The notes under the pieces were generated by a model. It did no database searches, had not been told where the DNA came from, and saw nothing but the letters and a program-made list of their open reading frames with translations. Made by a program: the position numbers and the translations under genes. Below are positions 7,146 to 15,221 of a stretch of DNA of 20,521 bases, one piece after another (the first letter of the stretch is position 1; the number at the start of each line of letters is the position of its first letter). This stretch comes from CAMBDS01 sp964355675 (GTDB lineage: Bacteria > Electryoneota > AABM5-125-24 > Hatepunaeales > Hatepunaeaceae). Location of the stretch: contig CAYHEC010000049.1 in NCBI GenBank assembly GCA_964355675.1, positions 1-20,521 of the forward strand, in the 5' to 3' direction.

Positions 7146-7840
7146 TTCTCTGCCTCCCCCGTCATCGGAACAAAAACCACTGGGATCAAGTTTCGCTGAC
7201 TGATCTTTTCCTGCTTATTTTTTTCTATCAATACAAGCTTCTGCATGCGTTCTCCAACCGGAGCAATCAATCTTCCCCCATTGGCAAGTTGGTCGATCAA
7301 TGGTTGCGGGATTTCTTCTGGCGCCGCAGTCAGGATCACCGCGTCGAAGGGAGCCTCCTCTTGCCATCCCCGATAACCATCACCAATCCTGACATGGATA
7401 TTGGCATACCCAAGCCCCTCTAAAAGACTCGCCGCAGTTTTACCAAGCTCGGGGACTATTTCGACCGTGAAGACTTCTTCGACGATCAAGCTCATAACGG
7501 CGGCATTGTAACCGGACCCGGCGCCAATTTCGAGAACCCGGTCGGTTGATTTCAATCCGAGTGCCTGAATCATGTAGGCAACAACGAATGGTTGCGAGAT
7601 AGACTGTCCTTTGCCGATAGGAAGAGCATTATCCTCATAAGCGCGTGATAGCACTGCTTTGGGGACGAAAAGATGTCGGGGTACTTGGCCGATGGAGTTT
7701 AAAACCTTCGCATCGCTCAGTTGAGAATCGTTTTTAAGCTCCCCGACAAGTTTATTTCTTTTTACTTCCCAATTATCGTTGTAAGGTAAGCTTTGCTCTA
7801 AACTTCCATGGACCGGTTGTTTTGACATATTCAGCGCCAT
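7142..7840 (-). CDS. pcm: protein-L-isoaspartate O-methyltransferase
   Basis: This enzyme methylates L-isoaspartyl residues in aged proteins using S-adenosylmethionine, starting their repair to aspartate. Counting from the ATG at 7840 (232 aa), PRHLFVP is at 54-60, AYEDNALPIGKGQSISQP at about 67-84, and the SAM-binding loop VLEIGAGSGYNAA at 102-114. DGYRGW and the DAVILTAAPEEIP segment of the family follow. The start is uncertain: the longest frame opens with a TTG at 7864 (240 aa), and ATGs occur at 7840 and 7828; none has a good Shine-Dalgarno sequence. Relative to E. coli Pcm there are roughly 20-25 extra N-terminal residues. It is followed by dtd with a 4-nt overlap. Confidence 0.93.
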   Translation of the reverse strand: MALNMSKQPVHGSLEQSLPYNDNWEVKRNKLVGELKNDSQLSDAKVLNSIGQVPRHLFVPKAVLSRAYEDNALPIGKGQSISQPFVVAYMIQALGLKSTDRVLEIGAGSGYNAAVMSLIVEEVFTVEIVPELGKTAASLLEGLGYANIHVRIGDGYRGWQEEAPFDAVILTAAPEEIPQPLIDQLANGGRLIAPVGERMQKLVLIEKNKQEKISQRNLIPVVFVPMTGEAEK

Positions 7841-7878
7841 AATATTTGATATCTTTGAATACAATTTGATACGAAAAC

Positions 7879-7927
7879 AAGAGAGACCGGCCGTTGGCTA
7901 CATAAGCCTGCACGACCGGTCTCTCTT
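7879..7927 (-). terminator. hairpin terminator of the type IX-sorted secreted protein gene
   Basis: A perfect 12-bp stem (AAGAGAGACCGG at 7879-7890 with CCGGTCTCTCTT at 7916-7927) encloses a 25-nt loop that contains a smaller GGCT/AGCC hairpin. Read on the - strand the stem ends in CTCTCTTGTTTTCG, a T-rich tail. It sits 40 nt after the stop of the gene at 7968. Confidence 0.75.
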
Positions 7928-7967
7928 AGTTATCAGCCGTCAACCGTGACGGTTAACCTACGCAAAC

Positions 7968-10172
7968 TTACTTCATTAAGACCATCTTCTTAACACTTGA
8001 GAACTCATCGGAAGAGAGTCTATAAGTGTAAATTCCAGCCGGAAGATTCGATGCATCAAAATCAAACGAGTGGTATCCAGCGTCGAGACGACCGTTGTAG
8101 AGTTCGCTCACCTGACGACCATTCATATCATAAACTCCGAATGTGACTTCGCCGGCTTTGACGAGTGCGAAACCTATATTCGTGGTCGGATTGAACGGAT
8201 TCGGGTAGTTCTGGTTGAGAACATACTCACCTGGTAGTCCTGGCCGAACGTGCTCGTTGACAGATAACGTTGCACGGGCAATAAGACGCCAGAAAATTTG
8301 GCGTCGATTCGCATCGTTACTCGAAACTAAAAGCTGTGTCGAAATTGTAGTATCGACATCGGCTCGGAAAGTAACATTAACGGTAGTGGTCTCGGCAGAA
8401 GCAAGAGTGAATTGTTGCTGGCTGAGACGCACGAAGTTACGTGCACCAGGCGGAATTTGGATGTTGGTGACGCGAATCGTGTCGGTTCCTCTTGCGATAA
8501 ATTTCGCCGCAATGACGTGGTCTTGGCCAATGGTAACTTCACCGAAATCAAGCGTATCAGGAATGATCTTCAAATGTGCACCATCCGGTAGATCGGATGA
8601 AACTCCAAGCTTGATTTCGACCGGGTAATCGCCAGAACCGGCTCCCTGATATCCACCGCCGCCATCGAAGGTGATCATCATCGAGGAAGGCATGTGGTTA
8701 TTAACTCCAGCAATCGGCGGAGTACCGTCAACAGAAATACGCACGCCGGCGGCTGAGATATAGGTAACCATAACAGCTTCATTAGGACCGAATGTGACGT
8801 ACTCTTCGCGATCGAGATCGCGACCTACCCACTGGATATTTCCACTGTTATCGCTGTAAAGAGTGTCAGTCAAAAGAGTCGTCAACTGACGAGCGGCAAG
8901 GTCTATTTTGGCGACGAGGAAGACAATCTCGTATTCGTTGGCGTCAGCGGGTTCGACTGAACAGCGGTATCCGGTCAACCAAAGAAGATCATCACCGCCG
9001 GGGTGGCCAAACATCGTCGCCCAGCCTATAGTGCCGGGCTCACCTGAGGTGGAAGATTCAAGTTCGTTGTCAACAAAACCGATCCAAGCATCCGCGTCAT
9101 TAGTTGGATCGAATACAATCTGATCGAGACTCGCCTGATCGTTGTCAGAGTTCGAGTCGTCACCGGCCTGAGTGGTGGCATAAATGCGGTAATGACCGGG
9201 TGTTTCGCTCGACCATGGTTCTTCGCAGGCAACTACGATGGTGTCACCACCAGCGAAATTCTCGACTACCTGATCAAAGTTCCACACGACATTGCCTTCA
9301 AGATCAGCCGCGGCGAAGTTGATGGTAAATACATCGACGTCGGCGCCGGCATTCAATACTTGAGCTTTGAAAGCCTGTTGAGTGTTGGGATACATTAAGT
9401 ACTGGCCGGTAAGCGGTTCCTCCGGGTCACCATTGAAGATTTCGAGTACGCCGACATCGACAAAATCGGCAAGATATGTTCCGTTAGCACGGATCAACAG
9501 GTCGTTGCCAAGCTGGTTGCCAGCCCACGACTGCGCGTGGTTGGCAGGTGGCGCGGCGCCTTGCGCAACTTGTGCGACATAACTGCGACGAACTTCAGTG
9601 GCGCCATCGACGATGGGCCAGAAACCTGTTCCCTGCTGATTTTGGTCACCACCGGGGCAGAGTCCATATATGATACTGAAGCTCTCGCCAGCGTCAAAAT
9701 GAATATACGCATTTTCCTCAAACTCGAATAACTGCCAGTTGGGGTCAATTCCCTGTTGCCACTCGGGAAGTGCGTTGAGCCTTGCAGTAAACACCGGGTT
9801 GCCTACAAGGTTGTGACTCTGCTGGTTCTCACGGTACACATAGACATTGAAGGGGGCGTTGGAGTTATTCCAATTGCCCGGACAGACTCGCACAGCCTGA
9901 AGTTGAAACTCCGTGTTGGGAGCGAAAATCGTGCGTGCGTAGAGTCGTGGCGCGGCAAAATAGAAGGGACCGGAACCGTCGTCATAAATGATCCAATCAT
10001 CACCTGCTGGATCTCGGACCGGTCCACCCGCGATGGGTTCATCATCCATCGAAAATGGAACTGCCTCGGGAATCAGAGAGGCCGAAAGACCCTGTTGAAT
10101 GTTTTTTCCATACGACGGTATTGCCCCGAGGGCTAACAGGCCTGCCAGCATGAAAACTATTGCATGCTTCAT
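7968..10172 (-). CDS. secreted protein with C-terminal type IX secretion (Por) sorting domain
   Basis: This is a 734-aa precursor counted from the ATG at 10172. It has a signal peptide (MKHAIVFMLAGLLALGAIPSYG) and a beta-rich region of unknown family (about 50-230). A CARDB-like segment (DVGVLEIFNGDPEEP, then VLNAGADVDVFTINF) follows, then another region of unknown family. A HYDIN/choice-of-anchor-type Ig domain comes next (DTLDFGEVTIGQ through VSSND). The C-terminal sorting domain is residues 653-734: NQNYPNPFNPTT, VYDMNGRQV, LPAGIYTYRL and the basic end KKMVLMK. Such domains direct export through the type IX system in Bacteroidota and appear in many uncultured relatives. The frame opens at 10256, but AGGAG at 10178-10182 sits 5 nt from this ATG (2 nt from the ATG at 10175), and the signal peptide follows directly. 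No catalytic motif is seen; an adhesin or structural surface protein is plausible. Confidence 0.87.
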   Translation of the reverse strand: MKHAIVFMLAGLLALGAIPSYGKNIQQGLSASLIPEAVPFSMDDEPIAGGPVRDPAGDDWIIYDDGSGPFYFAAPRLYARTIFAPNTEFQLQAVRVCPGNWNNSNAPFNVYVYRENQQSHNLVGNPVFTARLNALPEWQQGIDPNWQLFEFEENAYIHFDAGESFSIIYGLCPGGDQNQQGTGFWPIVDGATEVRRSYVAQVAQGAAPPANHAQSWAGNQLGNDLLIRANGTYLADFVDVGVLEIFNGDPEEPLTGQYLMYPNTQQAFKAQVLNAGADVDVFTINFAAADLEGNVVWNFDQVVENFAGGDTIVVACEEPWSSETPGHYRIYATTQAGDDSNSDNDQASLDQIVFDPTNDADAWIGFVDNELESSTSGEPGTIGWATMFGHPGGDDLLWLTGYRCSVEPADANEYEIVFLVAKIDLAARQLTTLLTDTLYSDNSGNIQWVGRDLDREEYVTFGPNEAVMVTYISAAGVRISVDGTPPIAGVNNHMPSSMMITFDGGGGYQGAGSGDYPVEIKLGVSSDLPDGAHLKIIPDTLDFGEVTIGQDHVIAAKFIARGTDTIRVTNIQIPPGARNFVRLSQQQFTLASAETTTVNVTFRADVDTTISTQLLVSSNDANRRQIFWRLIARATLSVNEHVRPGLPGEYVLNQNYPNPFNPTTNIGFALVKAGEVTFGVYDMNGRQVSELYNGRLDAGYHSFDFDASNLPAGIYTYRLSSDEFSSVKKMVLMK

Positions 10173-10177
10173 CATTT

Positions 10178-10182
10178 CTCCT
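10178..10182 (-). promoter_or_regulatory. ribosome-binding site fixing the secreted-protein start
   Basis: AGGAG on the - strand, 5 nt before the ATG at 10172 and only 2 nt before the adjacent ATG at 10175. It rejects the upstream extension of the open frame to 10256, which would put 28 residues ahead of the signal peptide. Confidence 0.7.
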
Positions 10183-10315
10183 GAAATCTTGATTGAAACG
10201 AAGACGGCACGAGCCATCGAGAACTGTCCCATTAGGCTAATCCTTGGCACGTGCACTATAATTTAACTAAATAACGACGGATTGTCCGTGGTGACGGACA
10301 TTCCCTTTTTCTACG

Positions 10316-11827
10316 CTATTCCTGCTTCAGCCTCGCGATGCGTTCATCCCAGATTCCCCGGAAATGCTCTGCGTCGCGCTGACTGGCCGCGGCAAGATAG
10401 ACGTCATCCCGACCATCCCCCCTTTTCACTACGATCCCCCAGGCTTGCTTTTGGCTGGTCATATAAGTCAGAAGCAATCCAATCGTCATTACAAAAAAAC
10501 CAGCCCAGACGATTGGTCGCCCACTATCTTTTTTGACCTCCAAAACCGTTGCATATTCACCTTGACTCTGGTGGGAACCTGCAACATCTACAAGACTGAA
10601 AGTAATTGGAAGTTTGGCTCCCATGTGCGCATCGGATCTGGCAAACACCCAAGTTGCGCCAACTAACGCCCCGGCCTGATACAATTCTACGCGGGCGGCT
10701 GGATTATTCATCGCAGAAGAGGCGGAAAAAGCCTTGAACTGCTCATCAAGTTTAAAGTCACTAAAGAACTGAAGTACCTTGACCGAATAACCTCCAGATG
10801 GAAGTTCCACCGGATCTGCTCCGACTTTCAGGCGAAGATCGCTATGTCCGCCCTCGCCCTCACAATGAAGGACGACTGTATCTACGCTAACGCTGGAAGC
10901 TCGTGGCTGAAAACTTGTTTGATAGAATCTAAATCCGCGTTCCCGCAACGGGCTGTTGACTTCGATCTCCTTCTTATAGAGTTCGCGCTCACCCTCAAGG
11001 ACTGTAACTGAACTCATATAACTCTTGATATTCCCTTGATACGGCATCGTGCCGCCTTCGTCGGATATCACGAAGTCCGTCTTAAGATCGGATTTCTTCA
11101 TCCAATTATATTGGGCGTTGGGAGGCGCTCCAAAGACAACCTTTGCGGAGTCTCCCTTTACCAATTCCACTTTGCCTCGTCGTCCACCGGGAACCTCTAC
11201 CCAGAGATTAAGACCTACTGGGTAATATATAATACGGAAGTCATCGATCTTTAGACGGAACCCCCACTCCGGTTGTTCGACAATTTCTCCGGGAGCGCCA
11301 ACGACGTGCATTTTGTAGGTAGTAAGACTGGCTATAAGCCCGCCGAGGATCAATAATAGCATCCCAATATGGCTAAAGACTGGTCCAAAACGCGACAGCC
11401 CTCCTTTTATACCCGAGAATATGATCTTCCCATCGACCTCGTTCCTCACGACGGAAAATCCCAGCTTTCGTAAGAACTGACTGGCTTTGGCATCGCCTCC
11501 CGAGAGAGTCAACTTGGAGTATAACGGCATTCCACCCAGTTGGGATGGATCGTTGCGGAATGTCCGCATGAAAGCTTGCCGGATCAGCATCGGCGCTCGT
11601 TCGATGATGCAGACGAGCAGGCTAAGAGCCATAACCCCCAGCATCAGACGGAACCACCAGGATCGGAAAGGATCTTCCAAACCCAAAAGCTTAAAGAACA
11701 AAGATTCGTTAGCGCTTTTTGGCAATAATTCACCCGCTAAAAGCGCGAGAAGCGAAAGAGCGGCCGCAAGGACAAGAATCCAAACGGCAAATTTCATTGA
11801 ATTAAGCAGATCCCAAATGCGTCCCAA
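10316..11827 (-). CDS. resB: cytochrome c biogenesis protein ResB
   Basis: ResB/Ccs1 works with CcsA/ResC to carry heme across the membrane and attach it to apocytochromes c (system II). The 503-aa protein has the family plan: MKFAVWILVLAAALSLLALLAG (TM1), LMLGVMALSLLVCIIE (TM2), the GGLSRFGPVFSHIGMLLLILGGL segment (TM3) with the conserved His, a large extracytoplasmic domain (about 170-440) with SPLRERGFRFYQTSFQP, and a last TM near 445-463. The start is doubtful. The TTG at 11827 has no good Shine-Dalgarno sequence. The frame stays open upstream, and AAAGG at 11878-11882 is 8 nt before an in-frame ATA at 11869, which would add 14 residues. A promoter lies at 11905-11933. The CcsA partner is not next to it here. 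Confidence 0.9.
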   Translation of the reverse strand: MGRIWDLLNSMKFAVWILVLAAALSLLALLAGELLPKSANESLFFKLLGLEDPFRSWWFRLMLGVMALSLLVCIIERAPMLIRQAFMRTFRNDPSQLGGMPLYSKLTLSGGDAKASQFLRKLGFSVVRNEVDGKIIFSGIKGGLSRFGPVFSHIGMLLLILGGLIASLTTYKMHVVGAPGEIVEQPEWGFRLKIDDFRIIYYPVGLNLWVEVPGGRRGKVELVKGDSAKVVFGAPPNAQYNWMKKSDLKTDFVISDEGGTMPYQGNIKSYMSSVTVLEGERELYKKEIEVNSPLRERGFRFYQTSFQPRASSVSVDTVVLHCEGEGGHSDLRLKVGADPVELPSGGYSVKVLQFFSDFKLDEQFKAFSASSAMNNPAARVELYQAGALVGATWVFARSDAHMGAKLPITFSLVDVAGSHQSQGEYATVLEVKKDSGRPIVWAGFFVMTIGLLLTYMTSQKQAWGIVVKRGDGRDDVYLAAASQRDAEHFRGIWDERIARLKQE

Positions 11828-11904
11828 TATTCCGGGGCCACCAGGAGCTGAAGCTGTCTTCGTTGTTATGTTTATTACCTTTGCGCTGATGACCTTGAAA
11901 TACT

Positions 11905-11933
11905 AAGATACGACCCATTCCAAACCAAGTCAA
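11905..11933 (-). promoter_or_regulatory. sigma-70-type promoter for resB
   Basis: Read on the - strand: TTGACT (11933-11928, 5 of 6 to the -35 consensus), a 17-nt spacer, and TATCTT (11910-11905, 4 of 6 to the -10). It lies in the 110-bp gap after nadD, the largest break within the cluster apart from the dnaB-relA gap, so resB may be transcribed separately from the genes before it. Confidence 0.5.
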
Positions 11934-11937
11934 GCAT

Positions 11938-12561
11938 TCAAGTTGCTCTTGTAATCTTGTGTATAATGTAGAGCGATTCTGTTATGATAATTCGTTCGAC
12001 TTCTCGTGGGACAAATCCGCCGATAGATCTACCTGAGGCAATTCTTTGCCTGATTTCGCTCGATGAAATATCGATCTGAGGCGTATCAAGCTCAATGAGT
12101 TTCACCTGCCATGTCGAAGGGAATGTCGGCATGGCTCTTCCTTTTCGCACCATCGAGGCGACCGTTGTTAGACGAAAAACCTCGTCTGGTTCACGCCAAT
12201 TCGGTATGTCGGCAAGTGTGTCGGCACCCAGAATCAGGACAAGCTCAAATTCGGGGACTTTGTAAATTTTCTGTAGATCCCGAATGGTATCGACGGTATA
12301 GCTCTTGCCGCCGCGATCCAATTCCAGAGTGCAGATTTCAAAGATCGGGTCGCCTGCAAAAGTCGCCTTTACCATCCGCAAACGCGTTTCGATTGAGGCG
12401 GAAGCACCTTCAGGTTTAAGCGGTTGAACAGCGGCGGGGATGACCAGAATTTTTTCTATTCCGAGACTGTCCGCGGCGGCTTTGGCACAAATAATGTGAC
12501 CATTATGAGGAGGGTCGAAACTCCCCCCGAAGAGACCGATTTTGCGAGCCGACTGCGGCAT
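11938..12561 (-). CDS. nadD: nicotinate-nucleotide adenylyltransferase
   Basis: It adenylates nicotinate mononucleotide with ATP to give deamido-NAD, a step of NAD synthesis shared by the de novo and salvage routes. The 207-aa sequence has the nucleotidyltransferase alpha/beta-phosphodiesterase signature GLFGGSFDPPHNGH (9-22), SYTVDTI (87-93), LILGADTLADIPNW (109-122) and ISSSEIRQRI (165-174), all standard for NadD. The ATG shares one base with the bamD stop (TGATG), with GGAGG 3 nt upstream, so translation is probably coupled to bamD. RsfS, a frequent neighbour of nadD, is not present here. Confidence 0.95.
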   Translation of the reverse strand: MPQSARKIGLFGGSFDPPHNGHIICAKAAADSLGIEKILVIPAAVQPLKPEGASASIETRLRMVKATFAGDPIFEICTLELDRGGKSYTVDTIRDLQKIYKVPEFELVLILGADTLADIPNWREPDEVFRLTTVASMVRKGRAMPTFPSTWQVKLIELDTPQIDISSSEIRQRIASGRSIGGFVPREVERIIITESLYIIHKITRAT

Positions 12562-13337
12562 CAGCCTCCAACTGACGGATTTGTAGTGAGCTTTTTCAGA
12601 TCTCCTTCGGCTTGAATACGAAGGTGATGGTCTGGGTATTTTTGAATGAAATCACGATACGACTGGATCGCCTCAGCGGGACGCTCATCTTCTGCTTGAA
12701 CATAAGCCAGCCAGTAAGCGGCTTCCGCGGCCCACTCAGAATCATAGTACTGTTCCAAAACGCTCTTGAGATAAATTTCTGCTGAGCGGTAATCTTTGGT
12801 TTTGATATAGATAATACCGCTTGAATACTCCTTGTGCGCAAGCTTGGCCCGGCACTGCCCTATCAATTCTTGCGCATCCCTGACCCGGCTTGATCGCTCG
12901 GGAAAGTAGTCGATAAAGCCCTGTAGAGCGTCGATAGCCTTGAGAGTGTATTCCTGGTCAAGAGCGTATTTCGGTGAAAGTTTCCAATAAGAAAAACCCG
13001 CTTGAAACATGGCTTCGGCAACGAGAGAACTGCGGGGAAACCGACGTACAAGCTCATTGAAGGCGTCCGCCGCAAGAAGGTATTCCTTCAGTTTGAAGTG
13101 GGACATCGCCAACAGGAATTGAGCCGAGTCAACCAAGGACGATCCGGAGTAGTTCAACGTATAATAATCGAAGCCATCTACTGCCGCCAGATAGTCAGCT
13201 TTTTCATATTTGTGTTCGAGATAGCGATAAGCCGCGTCCGGTTCCATGGTAGTGATATCGGCTTGCTTGGCGCAACCCGTTATGAAACCAATTGCTATAA
13301 GTGGAAGCAACCATTTGGTGAATATATTGATAATCAA
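12561..13337 (-). CDS. bamD: outer-membrane assembly lipoprotein BamD
   Basis: BamD is the essential lipoprotein partner of BamA in outer-membrane beta-barrel insertion. From the TTG at 13337 the product is 258 aa, with a type II signal peptide (IFTKWLLPLIAIGFITGC, lipobox Cys22), then TPR-like repeats: DAAYRYLEHKYEKADYLAAVDGF, AMSHFKLKEYLLAADAFNELVRRFP, AMFQAGFSYWKLSPKYALDQEYT, and AIQSYRDFIQKYPDH. The DQEYTLKAIDALQGFIDYFP segment is typical of the family. The open frame continues to 13409, but TTG at 13337 overlaps the TGA of the preceding gene as TTGA, has GAGAGG just upstream, and places the signal peptide at the very start, so I prefer it. Length matches the usual 240-260. Its lipid anchor would need lnt, encoded two genes upstream. 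Confidence 0.88.
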   Translation of the reverse strand: MIINIFTKWLLPLIAIGFITGCAKQADITTMEPDAAYRYLEHKYEKADYLAAVDGFDYYTLNYSGSSLVDSAQFLLAMSHFKLKEYLLAADAFNELVRRFPRSSLVAEAMFQAGFSYWKLSPKYALDQEYTLKAIDALQGFIDYFPERSSRVRDAQELIGQCRAKLAHKEYSSGIIYIKTKDYRSAEIYLKSVLEQYYDSEWAAEAAYWLAYVQAEDERPAEAIQSYRDFIQKYPDHHLRIQAEGDLKKLTTNPSVGG

Positions 13338-13690
13338 CGACCTCTCACGGAATAAACAGTGTAAATCAAAACGCAGGCGCCAAGTGTGACGCCGACAGGT
13401 ACTCCCCAACGAATCAGGAATCGCTGTCGCAGGGTGTCCTCACTCTGCGACAAGAAGGCCAATCGCTGTCGCAGGGTGTCCTCACCCTGCGACGAAACTA
13501 ACGGAGCCGTCGGGTGAGGACATCCGACAACAAGAGAATTGCTAACGCTTCGGTTTACCGTCTCGATTGACTGTATCATATCGAACATGCGAAACGAATA
13601 TACTAAGCGCTGGGGCTCATAATTCCCAGTTATACCAGTTGAAGATGTTAATAAAACGACCGGAATTACAGTCAGAATCCATCTAAACAT
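13334..13690 (-). CDS. small membrane protein carrying in-frame palindromic repeats
   Basis: I do not recognise the family. The 118-aa product has an N-terminal signal/TM segment (ILTVIPVVLLTSSTGITG, about 5-22) and a C-terminal TM helix (VGVTLGACVLIYTVYSV, about 99-115). Between them is NYEPQRLVYSFRMFDMIQS, then a repeat-bearing stretch where SQGEDTLRQR (67-76) is repeated as SQSEDTLRQR (81-90). These peptides are encoded by 26-nt palindromes at 13468 and 13426; a third palindrome (13509) encodes VGCPHPT. The frame opens at 13738, but the ATG at 13690 has AGGA (13697-13700) 6 nt upstream and starts at the signal peptide; it overlaps the end of lnt by 8 nt. Its stop overlaps the bamD start (TTGA). 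Tight packing supports a real gene. Confidence 0.68.
   Translation of the reverse strand: MFRWILTVIPVVLLTSSTGITGNYEPQRLVYSFRMFDMIQSIETVNRSVSNSLVVGCPHPTAPLVSSQGEDTLRQRLAFLSQSEDTLRQRFLIRWGVPVGVTLGACVLIYTVYSVRGR
13426..13451. repeat. palindromic repeat in CDS, copy 1
   Basis: Arms GTCGCAGGGTG (13426-13436) and CACTCTGCGAC (13441-13451) pair over 11 bp with one G-T, loop TCCT. On the - strand it encodes SQSEDTLR within the 118-aa protein. Confidence 0.85.
13468..13493. repeat. palindromic repeat in CDS, copy 2
   Basis: Perfect 11-bp arms (13468-13478 and 13483-13493), loop TCCT. It is identical to copy 1 except one base and has the same flanking AATCGCT, so the duplicated unit is about 33 nt. 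It encodes SQGEDTLR. Confidence 0.88.
13509..13528. repeat. palindromic repeat in CDS, copy 3
   Basis: Arms GTCGGGTG (13509-13516) and CATCCGAC (13521-13528), 8 bp with one G-T, loop AGGA. It is shorter than copies 1 and 2 and in the opposite orientation judged by the loop. Confidence 0.65.
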
Positions 13691-15221
13691 TACTGTTCCT
13701 ATGTTTACTGAACGCGGCAACTCCCAACGCGGTTCCATAGACCGTGAATGCTATCATTAACAACCAGTTTCCATACTTCACGTATAGAGTTTTATCCTCA
13801 CAGAGTGGGACAATAGCTCCAACCCAGGTGGTTTGATTTAATTCAGTTCTGGCAATCACTCTGCCAAGCTGATCGCAGACGAACGATATTCCGCTATTCG
13901 ATGCGCGTGCCATCGCCCGTCTGGTTTCGATAGACCGGAAGCGGCTGAGAGCCGCTATTTGTGCAGGCTCAGACGACCAGCCGTACCACGAATCATTCGA
14001 GATCGTAACCAGAAAGTTGGCGTTACGATTGACGAATTGGCGACTTAGTTCGGGAAACGCGGATTCAAAACAAATAAGAGCCGGAAACCGTAAAGTGTCT
14101 GTTTTAAGTGGTTGGCTGAAAACCGTCCAACGCGGACCTTGCAAGAATTCTGCCTGACCAAAATTCAATTCCCCCAAAGAGGGCGCTATCCATTGAAATG
14201 GAACTCGTTCGCCAAATGGAACAAGCTGTTTTTTTGCATACTTTCCTACAACTCCTTGACCAGGGAGAATCAAAAATGCCGCATTCAAGGGACTGGACGC
14301 ATCGCCTGAGCGAACTTGGTCGGAGGCGCCAGTTATTATCGCGGCTCCTGTCTCATCAGCCAGCCTCATAACTCGTTCGCGATAATGACTCTGATGAAGC
14401 AGGTTGACCGGAATAGCCGTCTCTGGCCACACAGCCAGATCGACGCCATGCTCGACAGCGAGGCGGGTCAGGGAGTCGTAAACCATGATACTGTAACCTG
14501 CCCCCATCGTCCACTTGTCTAAAGGCTGTATATTGCCCTGTATGACAGCCACTCTTACAATTTGTGCATCCTTTCGATAATGTCTCGTCGCATGCCAGAC
14601 TGAAAGCGGGGGTAACAAAATAAGCGCTACAAATATAATGAAAGCTTTACGACGAATCATTTTCGTATCGCCTCGCCAGACGTGGAAAACGGTCACATTT
14701 ATCGCGGCAGTCCAGAATGTCACCCCCCAGACTCCAGTGAACTCCATAATCTGGAGGAGCGGGTCAAATGCCGATTGTGATAAAGCCAGCAACGGCCAAG
14801 GAAATCCAAGTTCCCCCATATATCCCAGAGACCCAAGCCATCCTTCCCAAGCTGTCCATCCAAACGGTAAAATTACCCAAGCCCATTCCCCGAGTCGCTC
14901 GCGCATCCGACAGAAGAGCCATGCTCCTAAACCCCAGCCGAATGCCAGAATGAACGCAGACGCCAACATCGTTACTATGGCGACCCAAAGATCAGTCCCG
15001 ATATTTAATGCAAGCCAGTAAAGAAGTCCGATATTAAAGATGATCCCGGCGATAAATCCCTCGCCAAATCCTCCCCGTTTGGGCGCACGAAGGGCAAGGA
15101 AGAGCGGAATCAACCCTATCCAGCCGAGAAAATACATATCAATTGGCGGGCAGGAAATGGCCATGGCGGCACCTGCCGACGCCGCGAGAAGGCGGCTACT
15201 CGGCACCGGACTATTTTTCAA
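13683..15221 (-). CDS. lnt: apolipoprotein N-acyltransferase
   Basis: This inner-membrane enzyme adds the third acyl chain to the N-terminal cysteine of lipoproteins, using phospholipid as donor. The 512-aa sequence has six or more N-terminal TM helices (to about residue 205) and then a nitrilase-type periplasmic domain. The catalytic triad is intact: E267 in WPETAIP, K330 in YAKKQLVPFGE, and C384 in LICFESAFPE. NDSWYG and AMARASNSGIS also fit. A C-terminal TM helix (about 488-504) closes it. The start is TTG at 15221, overlapping the TGA of the oxidoreductase gene as TTGA; I see no strong Shine-Dalgarno sequence, so translation probably depends on coupling. It is in one cluster with bamD, whose product it should modify. 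Confidence 0.95.
   Translation of the reverse strand: MKNSPVPSSRLLAASAGAAMAISCPPIDMYFLGWIGLIPLFLALRAPKRGGFGEGFIAGIIFNIGLLYWLALNIGTDLWVAIVTMLASAFILAFGWGLGAWLFCRMRERLGEWAWVILPFGWTAWEGWLGSLGYMGELGFPWPLLALSQSAFDPLLQIMEFTGVWGVTFWTAAINVTVFHVWRGDTKMIRRKAFIIFVALILLPPLSVWHATRHYRKDAQIVRVAVIQGNIQPLDKWTMGAGYSIMVYDSLTRLAVEHGVDLAVWPETAIPVNLLHQSHYRERVMRLADETGAAIITGASDQVRSGDASSPLNAAFLILPGQGVVGKYAKKQLVPFGERVPFQWIAPSLGELNFGQAEFLQGPRWTVFSQPLKTDTLRFPALICFESAFPELSRQFVNRNANFLVTISNDSWYGWSSEPAQIAALSRFRSIETRRAMARASNSGISFVCDQLGRVIARTELNQTTWVGAIVPLCEDKTLYVKYGNWLLMIAFTVYGTALGVAAFSKHRNSNV

Noticed and set aside
9756..10136. 126-aa + strand frame opposite the secreted-protein gene
   Set aside because: It is antisense to a coding sequence with clear signal peptide and domain structure.
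10263..10276. TTAACTAAATAACG shared (13 of 14) with 20452-20465, both upstream of - strand genes
   Set aside because: Matches of this length in AT-rich leaders are expected by chance in 20 kb, and no well-placed -35 accompanies either copy.
10284..10299. GTCCGT/ACGGAC hairpin after resB
   Set aside because: In the resB direction it is followed by AATCCGTCG, not a T tract; the T run lies on the wrong side, so I do not call it a terminator.
13426..13528. CRISPR-like array
   Set aside because: The units are internally palindromic, unequal in spacing and in frame within a gene; there are no unique spacers of constant length and no cas genes.
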